A DNA stretch of 13,521 nucleotides from JANMEX01 sp031423755 (GCA_031423755.1 JANPGC010000033.1:1-13521); one strand, 5' to 3'. Shown: positions 1 to 7,293, counted from the stretch's first letter. Program-made: numbers and translations. The notes: generated from the letters alone by a model not told the origin.

Positions 1-268
1 CATCCACGAAGAGATCCTCAAGATAGACATAGGGTCCGGCAGACCAGGTCGACAAATGCTCCTGCGCGTGGGTGAATCCGACAGGTTTGCCGTCCAGCAA
101 GACAATCCAGCCATGCAACGGCACCGCCGGGTCGTGCAGCCGCGACCAGGTCAGCGCGGTCATTTCTTCAGATAAACCAGTTTCGTAGAAGGTCAAATAG
201 CCATCCCATAGCGGGCGCCAAGCCTCTAGGTCAGATTTCTCCAACGGCCTTACGCTCACGTTGCTCAT
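1..268 (-). CDS. GNAT family N-acetyltransferase, N-terminal part (cut by window edge)
   Basis: Reading leftward from an ATG at 268, an open frame of 89 codons runs off the window start. It opens MSNVSVRPLEKSDLEAW and reaches YVYLEDLFVD. The opening is the usual first strand and helix of Gcn5-related acetyltransferases, and the LEDLFV element is the strand before the acetyl-CoA-binding motif A, which must lie outside the window. The start ATG overlaps the stop of the preceding gene as ATGA, so the two are probably translationally coupled. Family assignment is by motif; substrate is unknown. It could acetylate a small molecule, an antibiotic or a protein N-terminus. Confidence 0.75.
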   Translation of the reverse strand, partial: MSNVSVRPLEKSDLEAWRPLWDGYLTFYETGLSEEMTALTWSRLHDPAVPLHGWIVLLDGKPVGFTHAQEHLSTWSAGPYVYLEDLFVD

Positions 269-996
269 CCTTGCCTCACCCAGACGCGAAGTCTTCCGAC
301 GCTTTGAAACCCCGCTGCCAACGCCATCTCCAAATCCTCGCCACGCTCATAGCCAACAACCGGCAGGCCCGCGCCAAAGCCCTCCACTGCGGAAACTGCG
401 GATATCATGCAATCGGCTTTGCCTTCGGAAGGCGCAAAGAAGTTGGAGAAACCCACACAGTCGCGCGAGCGGTTGGCGATGCACCCGGCCACATAGTGGC
501 CGTTCTCCCGCTTGCCGAAAAACCCGACATTCGGGTCTGTCAGCGTGGATGGCGGAAAAATCCGCATTCCCGCCGGCGATGTGCCGTTCCAATCGTCCTC
601 CCAGAGCGCCAGCGCTTGCGGCGCGCTGATGCGCTCCCACCCCGGCTCCGGCGCAGCGGGCGTCGCATTCACCTCAAGCCAGATCCACTGCGCATCAAAC
701 AACGGCGTGAGACCCCGCTCTGCCAGCGGCAGCGCGGCAAAAGCATCCTTCAGCGTGAAGCTGCGTTCCAATGCTGAGGCAAGGCGGTCAATGGCCGCCA
801 ACTGCTCGCGGGTGGATTCGGGCGCAAGCGTGACAAAATTGGAATAGTAGGGCGGGGCGGCAGCGCGGCTTTGCCAATGCGACGCCGTCCGCTCATCATC
901 CAAGCCGTGCGCGCGAAACACGCATTGATACCAGTCCACATTGTTGGCGGCGCAGATGCGGGCCTTTTCAAGGCGTTCCGCGACTGCGCCATCCAT
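265..996 (-). CDS. GNAT-fold hypothetical protein (putative acetyltransferase)
   Basis: A 243-residue protein. I take the ATG at 996, two bases past the icd stop, instead of an upstream in-frame start that would overlap the end of icd. Residues 48-57 (PPYYSNFVTL) resemble a segment common in bacterial acetyltransferase-like proteins. The C-terminal third contains a stretch on unauthorised-type GNAT pattern: NGHYVAGCIANRS as a strand, then GKADCMISAV and a Gly-rich turn near EGFGAGLPVVGYERG, and ends with AAGFQSVGRLRVWV, like the last strands of a GNAT domain. No exact family is recognised. It is the middle gene of icd - this gene - GNAT gene, with a two-base gap before it and an ATGA overlap after it, so it is probably co-translated. 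Substrate unknown. Confidence 0.7.
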   Translation of the reverse strand: MDGAVAERLEKARICAANNVDWYQCVFRAHGLDDERTASHWQSRAAAPPYYSNFVTLAPESTREQLAAIDRLASALERSFTLKDAFAALPLAERGLTPLFDAQWIWLEVNATPAAPEPGWERISAPQALALWEDDWNGTSPAGMRIFPPSTLTDPNVGFFGKRENGHYVAGCIANRSRDCVGFSNFFAPSEGKADCMISAVSAVEGFGAGLPVVGYERGEDLEMALAAGFQSVGRLRVWVRQG

Positions 997-998
997 GG

Positions 999-2213
999 TC
1001 AATCCGCCATCGCAACGCGCAGGTTTTCGTCGATCTTGTCGAGGAAGCCGGTTGTCGAGAGCCATGGCTGGTCGGGGCCGATCAGCAGCGCCAGATCCTT
1101 GGTCATGTAGCCGCTCTCAACCGTCGCCACGCAGACCTTTTCCAGCGTCAGCGAGAATTTCATCAAATCCTTGTTGCCGTCGAGCTTGGCGCGGTGGGCC
1201 AATCCCCGCGTCCATGCGAAGATGGAAGCTATGGAGTTGGTCGAGGTTTCCTCGCCCTTCTGGTGCTGGCGGTAATGGCGGGTGACGGTGCCATGCGCGG
1301 CTTCCGCTTCCACAACCTTGCCGTCCGGCGTCATCAAAACAGAGGTCATCAGGCCGAGCGAGCCAAAGCCCTGCGCGACAATGTCAGACTGCACGTCGCC
1401 GTCATAATTCTTGCAGGCCCAGACATAGCCGCCGGACCATTTCAGCGCCGAAGCCACCATGTCGTCAATCAGCCGGTGCTCGTACCAGATTTTCTTTTCC
1501 TTGAAGGCGGCGGCGAATTCCTTTTCGTATACTTCCTGGAAAATGTCCTTGAAGCGTCCATCATAGGCTTTCAGAATGGTGTTCTTGGTCGACAGATAGA
1601 CAGGCACGCTGCGCAGCAGGCCATAGTTCAGCGAGGCGCGGGCGAACTCGAAGATCGATTCATCGAGATTGTACATGGCCATCGCCACGCCGTCGCCCGG
1701 TGACTGGTAGACTTCATGCTCGATCACCGTGCCGTCCTCGCCGGTGAATTTGATCGACAGCTTGCCCTTGCCGGGGAAACGGAAGTCGGTGGCGCGATAT
1801 TGGTCGCCGAAAGCATGGCGACCGACGATGATTGGCTTGGTCCAGCCCGGCACCAGGCGCGGCACGTTGTTGCAGATTATCGGCTCGCGGAAAATCACGC
1901 CGCCCAGAATGTTGCGGATGGTGCCGTTCGGCGATTTCCACATCTTCTTCAGCTTGAATTCTTCAACGCGCTGCTCGTCGGGTGTGATCGTCGCGCATTT
2001 GATACCGACGCCGTGCTTCTTGATCGCATGGGCGGCGTCAATCGTAACCTGATCGCTGGTGGCGTCGCGGTTTTCGACCGACAGGTCGTAATATTCGATG
2101 TTGAGGTCAAGATAGGGGTGGATCAGCTTTGCCTTGATGAAATCCCAGATAATGCGGGTCATTTCGTCGCCGTCGAGGTCAACGACGGGGTTTGCTACCT
2201 TAATCTTGGCCAT
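999..2213 (-). CDS. icd: Isocitrate dehydrogenase, NADP-dependent (homodimeric, eukaryote-like type)
   Basis: A 404-residue protein that oxidatively decarboxylates isocitrate to 2-oxoglutarate with NADP+ in the TCA cycle, cytosolic. It opens MAKIKVANPVVDLDGDEMTR, typical of the eukaryote-like type found in rhizobia, unlike the E. coli enzyme. KSPNGTIRN (about 93-101) is the isocitrate-binding loop with its serine; R100, R109 and R132 fit the substrate arginines. YEHRLIDDMVA and KNYDGDVQSDIVAQGFGSLG carry the metal-binding aspartates, and EAAHGTVTRHY the NADP-binding loop. Length equals the family norm. An in-frame start 26 codons upstream was rejected: those residues are not family-like, and a GAAGGA Shine-Dalgarno lies seven bases before the chosen ATG. 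A candidate promoter and leader hairpin lie upstream. Confidence 0.97.
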   Translation of the reverse strand: MAKIKVANPVVDLDGDEMTRIIWDFIKAKLIHPYLDLNIEYYDLSVENRDATSDQVTIDAAHAIKKHGVGIKCATITPDEQRVEEFKLKKMWKSPNGTIRNILGGVIFREPIICNNVPRLVPGWTKPIIVGRHAFGDQYRATDFRFPGKGKLSIKFTGEDGTVIEHEVYQSPGDGVAMAMYNLDESIFEFARASLNYGLLRSVPVYLSTKNTILKAYDGRFKDIFQEVYEKEFAAAFKEKKIWYEHRLIDDMVASALKWSGGYVWACKNYDGDVQSDIVAQGFGSLGLMTSVLMTPDGKVVEAEAAHGTVTRHYRQHQKGEETSTNSIASIFAWTRGLAHRAKLDGNKDLMKFSLTLEKVCVATVESGYMTKDLALLIGPDQPWLSTTGFLDKIDENLRVAMAD

Positions 2214-2241
2214 GGATTTTCCTTCGGATAGGGGAGCTGGA

Positions 2242-2264
2242 CACAAGGCCGAACAGCCTTTGTG
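2242..2264 (-). promoter_or_regulatory. Hairpin in the icd 5' leader
   Basis: CACAAGGC (2242-2249) pairs with GCCTTTGTG (2256-2264) around a six-base loop; one extra T makes a bulge. On the minus strand it sits between the candidate icd promoter and its Shine-Dalgarno. There is no U-run after it, so it does not look like a terminator. It may stabilise the mRNA or be fortuitous. Confidence 0.35.
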
Positions 2265-2268
2265 CGAC

Positions 2269-2296
2269 CGTATAACATCAAGGTTTGACAAGGCAA
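2269..2296 (-). promoter_or_regulatory. Candidate icd promoter
   Basis: On the minus strand TTGCCT (2296-2291) and TATACG (2274-2269) are separated by 16 bases, an acceptable sigma-70-type pair for alphaproteobacteria. Transcription would start near 2262 and leave a leader of about 50 bases. The match is moderate and rests on pattern alone. Confidence 0.35.
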
Positions 2297-2328
2297 GGTG
2301 GTGCTTCGGGTAGTTTTGAGGCCGCCGC

Positions 2329-2445
2329 TCAGGGCATCAAGACCAGCCTGATCGCATAGGCCACCATACCGAGCGCCAGCACACTGGCCAGCCAGATCCC
2401 TCCAAACCAGAGCAAGCGCGAGAGTTTCGAGTGAGCCTGTCTAAT
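2329..2445 (-). CDS. DUF2474 small membrane protein of the cytochrome bd operon, probable ATT start
   Basis: A 38-residue frame immediately after cydB, too short for routine ORF calling. The core LLWFGGIWLASVLALGMVAY (11-30) is a single membrane helix with the W-F-G-x-W-L-A pattern of DUF2474, a family of micro-proteins encoded after cydB in CIO-type bd oxidase operons and comparable in position to E. coli CydX. No ATG, GTG or TTG lies in a good place. An ATT at 2445-2443 overlaps the cydB TAG stop and lies nine bases after a GGAGG (inside the last cydB codons), so it is the best start. The alternative is a TTG at 2415, which would leave only 28 residues. Likely role: a small subunit stabilising the oxidase (inferred from family context). 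Confidence 0.75.
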   Translation of the reverse strand: MRQAHSKLSRLLWFGGIWLASVLALGMVAYAIRLVLMP

Positions 2446-3445
2446 GGTAGCCGCCCTCCGGCGAAATCTTGCCGCGGAACACCCAGTAGCTCCACGCCGT
2501 GTAAGCAAGGATCATCGGCACCAGAATGACTGTCCCCGCGAGCAGGAACTTCAGCGAGTTCTCCGGCCCCGCCGCCTGCCAAATCGTCACCGAGAAGGGC
2601 ACAATGTAGGGGTAGAAGGATATACCAAGCCCGATGTAGCACAGCACGAACAGCGCGAGCGAGGCCAGAAACGGCTGCAGTTCGCGACGCTTTTCAATGC
2701 CAGTGTAGATCAACCACGCGCAGCCGAGCACGAGCAGCGGCACAGGCGCGGTATAAAGCAGCTGCGGAAATACAAACCAGCGATCCATGAAACCCGGATT
2801 GAGGAATGGCGTCCACAGGCTGACGATGCCGATCAGCGCGAGGGTAGCTGTGCCTGTGATCTTCGCTGCCTGAAACGCCCTGTCCTGCAGCGAGCCTTCC
2901 GTCTTGTAGATCAGCCAGCCTGCGCCGAGCAGCGCATAGCCGAGCACCAGCGCGACGCCCGTCGTCAGGCTGAACGGCGTCAGCCAGTTCCACCAGCCGC
3001 CGGCATATGCACGGCCTGCCACCGGAATGCCTTGCACCAGCGCACCAAGCGCGATGCCTTGCGCGAACGTTGCCAGCAGCGAGCCGCCGGCAAAGGCCCA
3101 ATCCCACAGGAATTTGCCACGCCGCGTCTTCCAGCGGAATTCGAAGGCGACGCCGCGGAATGTCAGCGCCAGCAACATCAGGATGATTGGCGCATAGAGC
3201 GCGGGCATGATGACCGAATAGGCGAGGGGGAACACGGCAAACAGCCCGCCGCCGCCCAGCACCAGCCAGGTCTCATTGCCGTCCCACACCGGGGCGACTG
3301 AGTTCATCATCATGTCGCGGTCTTTCTCCTCGGGAAAGAACGGAAACAGGATGCCGATGCCAAGGTCAAAGCCGTCGAGAATGACATAGGCGAGCACGGC
3401 AAAAGCAATCAGCGCGGCCCAGATGAGCGGATAATCGAGCACCAT
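2441..3445 (-). CDS. cydB: Cytochrome bd (CIO-type) ubiquinol oxidase subunit II
   Basis: A 334-residue integral membrane protein, the structural partner of CydA in the quinol-oxidising, oxygen-reducing bd complex of the inner membrane. It begins MVLDYPLIWAALIAF, has LDGFDLGIG (23-31) in helix I and VWDGNETWLVLGGGGLFAVFP (from 53), the conserved element seen in E. coli CydB as WDGNQVW. At least eight hydrophobic helices follow. The ATG at 3445 is chosen over a GTG two codons earlier because an AGGAGG lies five bases before it and would overlap that GTG. The cydA stop lies inside this ribosome-binding site, so translation is probably coupled. The TAG stop overlaps the start of the DUF2474 gene. 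Confidence 0.96.
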   Translation of the reverse strand: MVLDYPLIWAALIAFAVLAYVILDGFDLGIGILFPFFPEEKDRDMMMNSVAPVWDGNETWLVLGGGGLFAVFPLAYSVIMPALYAPIILMLLALTFRGVAFEFRWKTRRGKFLWDWAFAGGSLLATFAQGIALGALVQGIPVAGRAYAGGWWNWLTPFSLTTGVALVLGYALLGAGWLIYKTEGSLQDRAFQAAKITGTATLALIGIVSLWTPFLNPGFMDRWFVFPQLLYTAPVPLLVLGCAWLIYTGIEKRRELQPFLASLALFVLCYIGLGISFYPYIVPFSVTIWQAAGPENSLKFLLAGTVILVPMILAYTAWSYWVFRGKISPEGGYH

Positions 3446-3454
3446 GATCACCTC

Positions 3455-4846
3455 CTATTCCACAGCCATTTCGATGGCAGGCGTGATGCCTGCCGCGCGG
3501 ATCGGCTCGTCCGTCGGCAAGCCTTCCTCGTTGCGTTCGGGTGTCTTGGCCATCTCGCGGAAAATGTAGAAGATGCCGGACCCAAACAAGACGAAATAGA
3601 CCACGATGAACGCCAGCAATGATGCGCCGACTGCGGCAGCGTCAATTGCGGACGAGGATTCACTTGTCCGCAGCAGTCCATACACCGTGTAAGGCTGGCG
3701 GCCAACTTCGGTGACAGTCCAGCCGGCCAGCAGCGCGATAAACCCGGACGGACCCATCACGATTGCAGCGCGGTGCAGCCAAGGCGACTGATAGAGCGCG
3801 CCGCGATAACGCAGCCACAGACTCCAAATCCCAAGCCCCATCATCGCAAAGCCAATGCCGACCATGATCCGGAAGGCGAAGAAGACCGGCCCGACTGGCG
3901 GGCGCTCGGCGACGGGCCATTCCTTTAGCCCCTTGATCTCGCCATCAAGGCTGTGAGTCAGGATCAGGCTGCCGAGTTTGGGAATTTCGATCTTGTAGTC
4001 GATACGCTCTTCCTTTGAGTTGGGAATGCCGAACAAGATCAGCGGCGCGCCCTTGTGCGTGTCAAAATGCCCTTCCATTGCCGCGATCTTGCGCGGCTGG
4101 TGTTCGAGCGTGTTGAGGCCATGCTCGTCGCCCGCGAAAATCTGCACCGGCGCAACAATCGCGGCCATCCACATCGCCATGGAAAACATGATTCGTGCGG
4201 CAGGATTGGTCTGCTTCTTCAGCAAATGCCACGCCCCGACTGCGCCGACGACGAAGGCCGTCGTGAGATAGGCGGCCAGCACCATGTGAACCAGACGGTA
4301 CGGGAACGATGGATTGAAGATCACTTCCATCCAGCTGGTAACGATAAACTGGCCCGCATCGTTCATCGCATAGCCTGCAGGCGTCTGCATCCAGCTGTTC
4401 ACCGCCAATATCCAGAACGCCGAAATGAACGTGCCGACCGCGACCATGCCGGTGGCAAACAGGTGCAGGCCCGGCCCGACCTTTTCACGGCCGAACAACA
4501 TCACGCCGAGAAACCCAGCCTCCAGAAAGAAGGCCGTCAGCACCTCATAGCCCATGAGGGGCCCAAGCACCGGCCCGGTCTTATCGGCAAACACGCTCCA
4601 ATTGGTGCCGAATTGGTAGCTCATGACAATGCCGGAAACGACGCCCATGCCGAATGTGATGGCGAAGATGCGCTTCCAATAGTCGAACACATCGAGATAG
4701 GTCTGGTTGCCCGTGAACCTGTGCAAGCCGTTCAAGACAGCAAGAAAACTTGCCAACCCGATGGTGAAAGCCGGGAAGATGATATGGAAACCGATGGTGA
4801 ACGCAAACTGCATGCGGGCGAGAAACACCGGATCAAAACTGTCCAT
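3455..4846 (-). CDS. cydA: Cytochrome bd (CIO-type) ubiquinol oxidase subunit I
   Basis: A 463-residue haem-bearing subunit that oxidises quinol and reduces O2 to water in the inner membrane. Visible ligands and key residues: H21 (GFHIIFP), E101 and E109 in GYEVLTAFFLEAGF, H187 (RLVHMVLAAY), a Lys and Glu five apart in RKIAAMEGHF (quinol site), and the Met of FRIMVG. They match E. coli H19, E99, E107, H186, K252/E257 and M393. The Q-loop is short, as in the cyanide-insensitive CIO branch. The usual GRQPW reads GRQPY here. The ATG at 4846 gives the family-typical start; an in-frame TTG at 4867 would add seven residues, and neither has a strong Shine-Dalgarno. No cydDC is in the window and no obvious FNR/FixK site was seen upstream. 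Confidence 0.96.
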   Translation of the reverse strand: MDSFDPVFLARMQFAFTIGFHIIFPAFTIGLASFLAVLNGLHRFTGNQTYLDVFDYWKRIFAITFGMGVVSGIVMSYQFGTNWSVFADKTGPVLGPLMGYEVLTAFFLEAGFLGVMLFGREKVGPGLHLFATGMVAVGTFISAFWILAVNSWMQTPAGYAMNDAGQFIVTSWMEVIFNPSFPYRLVHMVLAAYLTTAFVVGAVGAWHLLKKQTNPAARIMFSMAMWMAAIVAPVQIFAGDEHGLNTLEHQPRKIAAMEGHFDTHKGAPLILFGIPNSKEERIDYKIEIPKLGSLILTHSLDGEIKGLKEWPVAERPPVGPVFFAFRIMVGIGFAMMGLGIWSLWLRYRGALYQSPWLHRAAIVMGPSGFIALLAGWTVTEVGRQPYTVYGLLRTSESSSAIDAAAVGASLLAFIVVYFVLFGSGIFYIFREMAKTPERNEEGLPTDEPIRAAGITPAIEMAVE

Positions 4847-4940
4847 GATGGTATCCAAATCACTCAATATTCAGCTGGTTCAAATGTAAGCTTTTCAGGG
4901 CCACCTAACACTGCCATATCGCCGCATGCTGCGCTTGTGC

Positions 4941-5246
4941 TCATTTCTTCGGCAGGGATTTGTTGAACGTGAGCGCCGCGCCCATCCAGAATTCGAAATC
5001 AGCGTCCCCGGCACTCTCATCCACATAGCGATATCCGGCCATAGGCTTGCCGCCCATTTCCATCATGGTCGAAGGCGGAGCAGCATCCGTGTTGAAATCC
5101 TTGCCGACCCGTACCAGCAATCCACGCTTTGACGTTCCCGCCAGCATGTTGCCGTTCAGCGTGAAGCAGGTCCCGCCGAACATTTTCACCGGCTTGGCAC
5201 CCAGAGGGTCAAGCCGCGCATGCAGTCTTGCCAGCATGTCAACCAT
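4941..5246 (-). CDS. TfoX/Sxy N-terminal domain protein
   Basis: A 101-residue soluble protein. RLHARLDPLGAKPVKMFGGT, then a short strand LNGNMLAGTS, GLLVRVGKD and a final GYRYVDESAGDADFEFWMGA segment match the TfoX_N domain, in which KMFGG is the hallmark. In gammaproteobacteria TfoX/Sxy is a competence activator with N and C domains; stand-alone N-domain proteins are common in alphaproteobacteria and their job is not known. The start is supported by AAGGGG seven bases before the ATG. It diverges from the methyltransferase gene across 75 bases. It lies about 95 bases before cydA on the same strand, so it may or may not share its transcript. Confidence 0.85.
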   Translation of the reverse strand: MVDMLARLHARLDPLGAKPVKMFGGTCFTLNGNMLAGTSKRGLLVRVGKDFNTDAAPPSTMMEMGGKPMAGYRYVDESAGDADFEFWMGAALTFNKSLPKK

Positions 5247-5321
5247 GGGATTTCCCCTTCGCAGTCTGATCCAAACACGCTAAACCCGTCGCGGATTTCC
5301 AGCAACAGGACAGTGCATTTC

Positions 5322-6167
5322 ATGGGACGGACCAGTCAGAACCGCAAACTGATCACCGGCGGGCCTGTCATCATTTTGTGCGAGCCGCAGCTGGGTGAAA
5401 ACATCGGCATGGTCGCGCGCGCCATGGCCAATTTCGGCCTGTCAAACCTTCGCCTCGTCAACCCGCGCGAAGGCTGGCCGAACGAGAAGGCCGAGCGCGC
5501 TGCCGCCAAGGCCGATCATGTCATCACTGGCGTCCAGGTGTTCGACGATCTGCCGTCCGCCATCGCCGATCTCAATTTCGTACTCGCCACCACCGCCCGC
5601 GACCGCGATGGCTACAAGCCGGTGCTGGGACCGGTGGAAGCCGCGCGTGAATTGCGTACCCGCGACACGGCTGCCCAAGCGACCGGCATCCTGTTTGGCC
5701 GCGAGCGCTGGGGCCTCAACAATGAGGAAATCAGCCTGTCTGATGCCATCGTTACCTTTCCGGTCAATCCGGCCTTCGCCTCGCTGAACATTGCGCAGGC
5801 GGTGCTTTTGATGTCCTACGAGTGGATGAAAACAAGTCTGGCCGACGAAACCGCCACTGCCTTCTCCGGCCCGCAGTTCGTGCCCGCCGCCAAGGAACAT
5901 ACGGTCGGCCTGTTCGAGCAGCTCGAAGAGGCGCTCGATGCGCGCGGCTATTTCCGCCCGGCGCAGAAGAAGGAAGTCATGAGCTTCAACCTCCGCTCGC
6001 TCCTCATGCGCGCCGAACTCACCGAAACCGAAATCCGCATGCTGCGCGGCATCGTCACCTCGTTCGACCACTATTCGCGCCAATGGCCCAAGGGCTCCAA
6101 GGCGCCGGAGGGGAGGGCGCGCAAGCCTGCGGCAACTTCGGCGGAAGGCACTGACGGCGATGCATAA
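5322..6167 (+). CDS. trmJ: TrmJ-like tRNA/rRNA 2'-O-methyltransferase (SPOUT, TrmH family)
   Basis: A 281-residue SAM-dependent RNA ribose methyltransferase. Motif 1 is GENIGMVARAMANFG (25-39), with the asparagine and arginine of the SPOUT active site. Motif 2 is GILFGRERWGLNNEE (122-136) and motif 3 is ASLNIAQAV (153-161), which build the trefoil-knot cofactor site. TrmJ methylates position 32 of tRNA; this assignment is by family, and other LasT/TrmH members modify other sites. A tail of about 35 basic, low-complexity residues at the C-terminus may help RNA binding. The frame is open further upstream, but residues before the ATG at 5322 are not conserved-looking; AGGA lies 11 bases before it. 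It overlaps murI by eight bases, so the two form an operon. Confidence 0.9.
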   Translation: MGRTSQNRKLITGGPVIILCEPQLGENIGMVARAMANFGLSNLRLVNPREGWPNEKAERAAAKADHVITGVQVFDDLPSAIADLNFVLATTARDRDGYKPVLGPVEAARELRTRDTAAQATGILFGRERWGLNNEEISLSDAIVTFPVNPAFASLNIAQAVLLMSYEWMKTSLADETATAFSGPQFVPAAKEHTVGLFEQLEEALDARGYFRPAQKKEVMSFNLRSLLMRAELTETEIRMLRGIVTSFDHYSRQWPKGSKAPEGRARKPAATSAEGTDGDA

Positions 6168-6957
6168 CAAACCCGTCCTCTTCTTCGACAGCGGCATCGG
6201 CGGTCTTTCAGTCCTGCGTGAAGCACGCATACTGATGCCGGACCGGCGTTTCATCTACGTCGCCGACGACGCCGGATTTCCCTATGGCCGCTGGGAAGAG
6301 GCGGCACTGAAGCAACGCATTGTCTCACTGTTTGAAGGCTTCATCGCTGCGCATGATCCGGTGCTGTGCCTGATTGCCTGCAACACCGCCTCCACCATCG
6401 TCATGGACGAGTTGCGCGCTGCGTTCCCGCATGTGCCGTTCGTCGGCACGGTACCCGCCGTCAAGCCCGCCGCCGAGCGCACAAAGTCCGGCCTCGTCTC
6501 CGTCCTCGCCACCCCCGGCACCGTCAAGCGGCAATACACGCGCGACCTCATCGGCAAATACGCCGCCAAATGCCACGTCCGTCTCGTCGGCTCGGAAAAT
6601 CTAGCCGGTTTGGCCGAAACCTACATGCGCGAGGGCTTTGTCGATGAGGAAGCCGTAGCCCGCGAAATCGCGCCCTGCTTCATCGAACGGGATAGCAGGC
6701 GCACCGACATCGTCGTCCTCGCCTGCACCCACTATCCGTTCCTCGTCAACCGCATGCGCAAAACCGCCCCCTGGCCGGTAGACTGGATAGACCCCGCCGA
6801 AGCCATTGCAAGGCGGGCGCTGACAGTGCTGGAGCAGATTGCGCCTGTCCCGCACGGGACCGAGCCTGTGCTGGAGGATGATGTTGCCGTGTTCACGTCA
6901 GGTGAGCCGGAGTTTTCGCTGCGGAGGTTGATGGGCGGGTTTGGGTTGCGGGGATAG
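6160..6957 (+). CDS. murI: Glutamate racemase
   Basis: A 265-residue cofactor-independent enzyme that interconverts L- and D-glutamate, giving D-Glu for peptidoglycan; cytosolic. FFDSGIGGLSV (8-18) is the N-terminal substrate loop with D10. The two catalytic cysteines are in IACNTAS (C74) and LACTHYP (C189), with H191. The usual FPYG reads FPYGRW at 40-45. Length fits the family. The ATG lies inside the last codons of the upstream methyltransferase gene (eight-base overlap), which points to coupled translation. The C-terminus ends in a Gly/Arg-rich stretch. The stop is only nine bases before the operator palindrome of the next unit, with no terminator hairpin visible between them. Confidence 0.95.
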   Translation: MHNKPVLFFDSGIGGLSVLREARILMPDRRFIYVADDAGFPYGRWEEAALKQRIVSLFEGFIAAHDPVLCLIACNTASTIVMDELRAAFPHVPFVGTVPAVKPAAERTKSGLVSVLATPGTVKRQYTRDLIGKYAAKCHVRLVGSENLAGLAETYMREGFVDEEAVAREIAPCFIERDSRRTDIVVLACTHYPFLVNRMRKTAPWPVDWIDPAEAIARRALTVLEQIAPVPHGTEPVLEDDVAVFTSGEPEFSLRRLMGGFGLRG

Positions 6958-6963
6958 GACAGC

Positions 6964-6991
6964 TTGATTTGTGTACACAAATATGTATGAT
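6964..6991 (+). promoter_or_regulatory. Candidate brnTA promoter
   Basis: TTGATT (6964-6969) and TATGAT (6986-6991) with a 16-base spacer form a good sigma-70-type pair. The spacer is almost filled by the palindrome at 6967-6982. The predicted start near 6998 would leave a leader of only about eight bases before the GTG at 7006, so brnT might be poorly or unusually initiated. Confidence 0.5.
6967..6982. promoter_or_regulatory. Perfect 16-bp palindrome, likely BrnA/BrnTA operator
   Basis: ATTTGTGTACACAAAT is its own reverse complement over all 16 bases. It lies between the -35 and -10 elements of the candidate brnTA promoter, the classical place for a repressor that blocks RNA polymerase. BrnA is a ribbon-helix-helix antitoxin known to autorepress, alone or with BrnT. 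Binding here is inferred. Confidence 0.6.
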
Positions 6992-7005
6992 ATTGGAATT
7001 CTATC

Positions 7006-7293
7006 GTGTTCGAATGGGATGAAAACAAGCGGGCGGCCAATTTGGCCAAGCATGGCATCGACTTTGTCCGGGCCGCCCGGATTTTTCTTAACCCGGTTTT
7101 GGAACGGATTGATGACCGCGAAGATTACGGCGAGCAGAGATTGATCGCGATAGGATACTGGGAAGCGGATTTTGTCGTCGTGGTATCGACGTGGCGCGGG
7201 ACAAATCGGCGGATCATTTCGGCATGGAAGGCAGGCGCAGATGAGCAGCAATTCTACAAGCAGGCATTCGCTGGACGAGATCATGAAACTTGA
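7006..7293 (+). CDS. brnT: BrnT family type II toxin (ribonuclease)
   Basis: A 95-residue protein. MFEWDENKRAANLAKHGIDF (1-20) is the hallmark BrnT opening, followed by ARIFLNP, EDYGEQRLIAIGYW and a VVVVST strand, then RRIISAWKAGADEQQFY. BrnT folds like RelE and cleaves RNA, blocking translation; its partner is BrnA. The start is a GTG at 7006 with TGGA about eight bases before it. One oddity: the family motif near the C-terminus is usually S-x-R-x-A, but here the Arg position holds Trp (SAWKA, codon TGG, one base from CGG). This may weaken catalysis; I cannot test it. The 3' end overlaps brnA by 53 bases. Confidence 0.9.
   Translation: MFEWDENKRAANLAKHGIDFVRAARIFLNPVLERIDDREDYGEQRLIAIGYWEADFVVVVSTWRGTNRRIISAWKAGADEQQFYKQAFAGRDHET

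Noticed and set aside
2444..3301. Plus-strand open frame of 285 codons opposite cydB
   Set aside because: Translation is Gln/Arg/His-rich without hydrophobic core or motif; cydB on the other strand is certain.
4847..4940. Possible FNR/FixK-type site before cydA
   Set aside because: No TTGAT-N4-ATCAA-like palindrome could be found in the gap; TTGAGTGATTTGGAT is not symmetric enough.
4055..4966. Plus-strand open frame of 303 codons opposite cydA
   Set aside because: Antisense shadow of cydA; charged low-complexity product, no motif or ribosome-binding site.
5442..6254. Minus-strand open frame of 270 codons opposite the methyltransferase gene
   Set aside because: Shadow of a gene with all SPOUT motifs; no recognisable domain.
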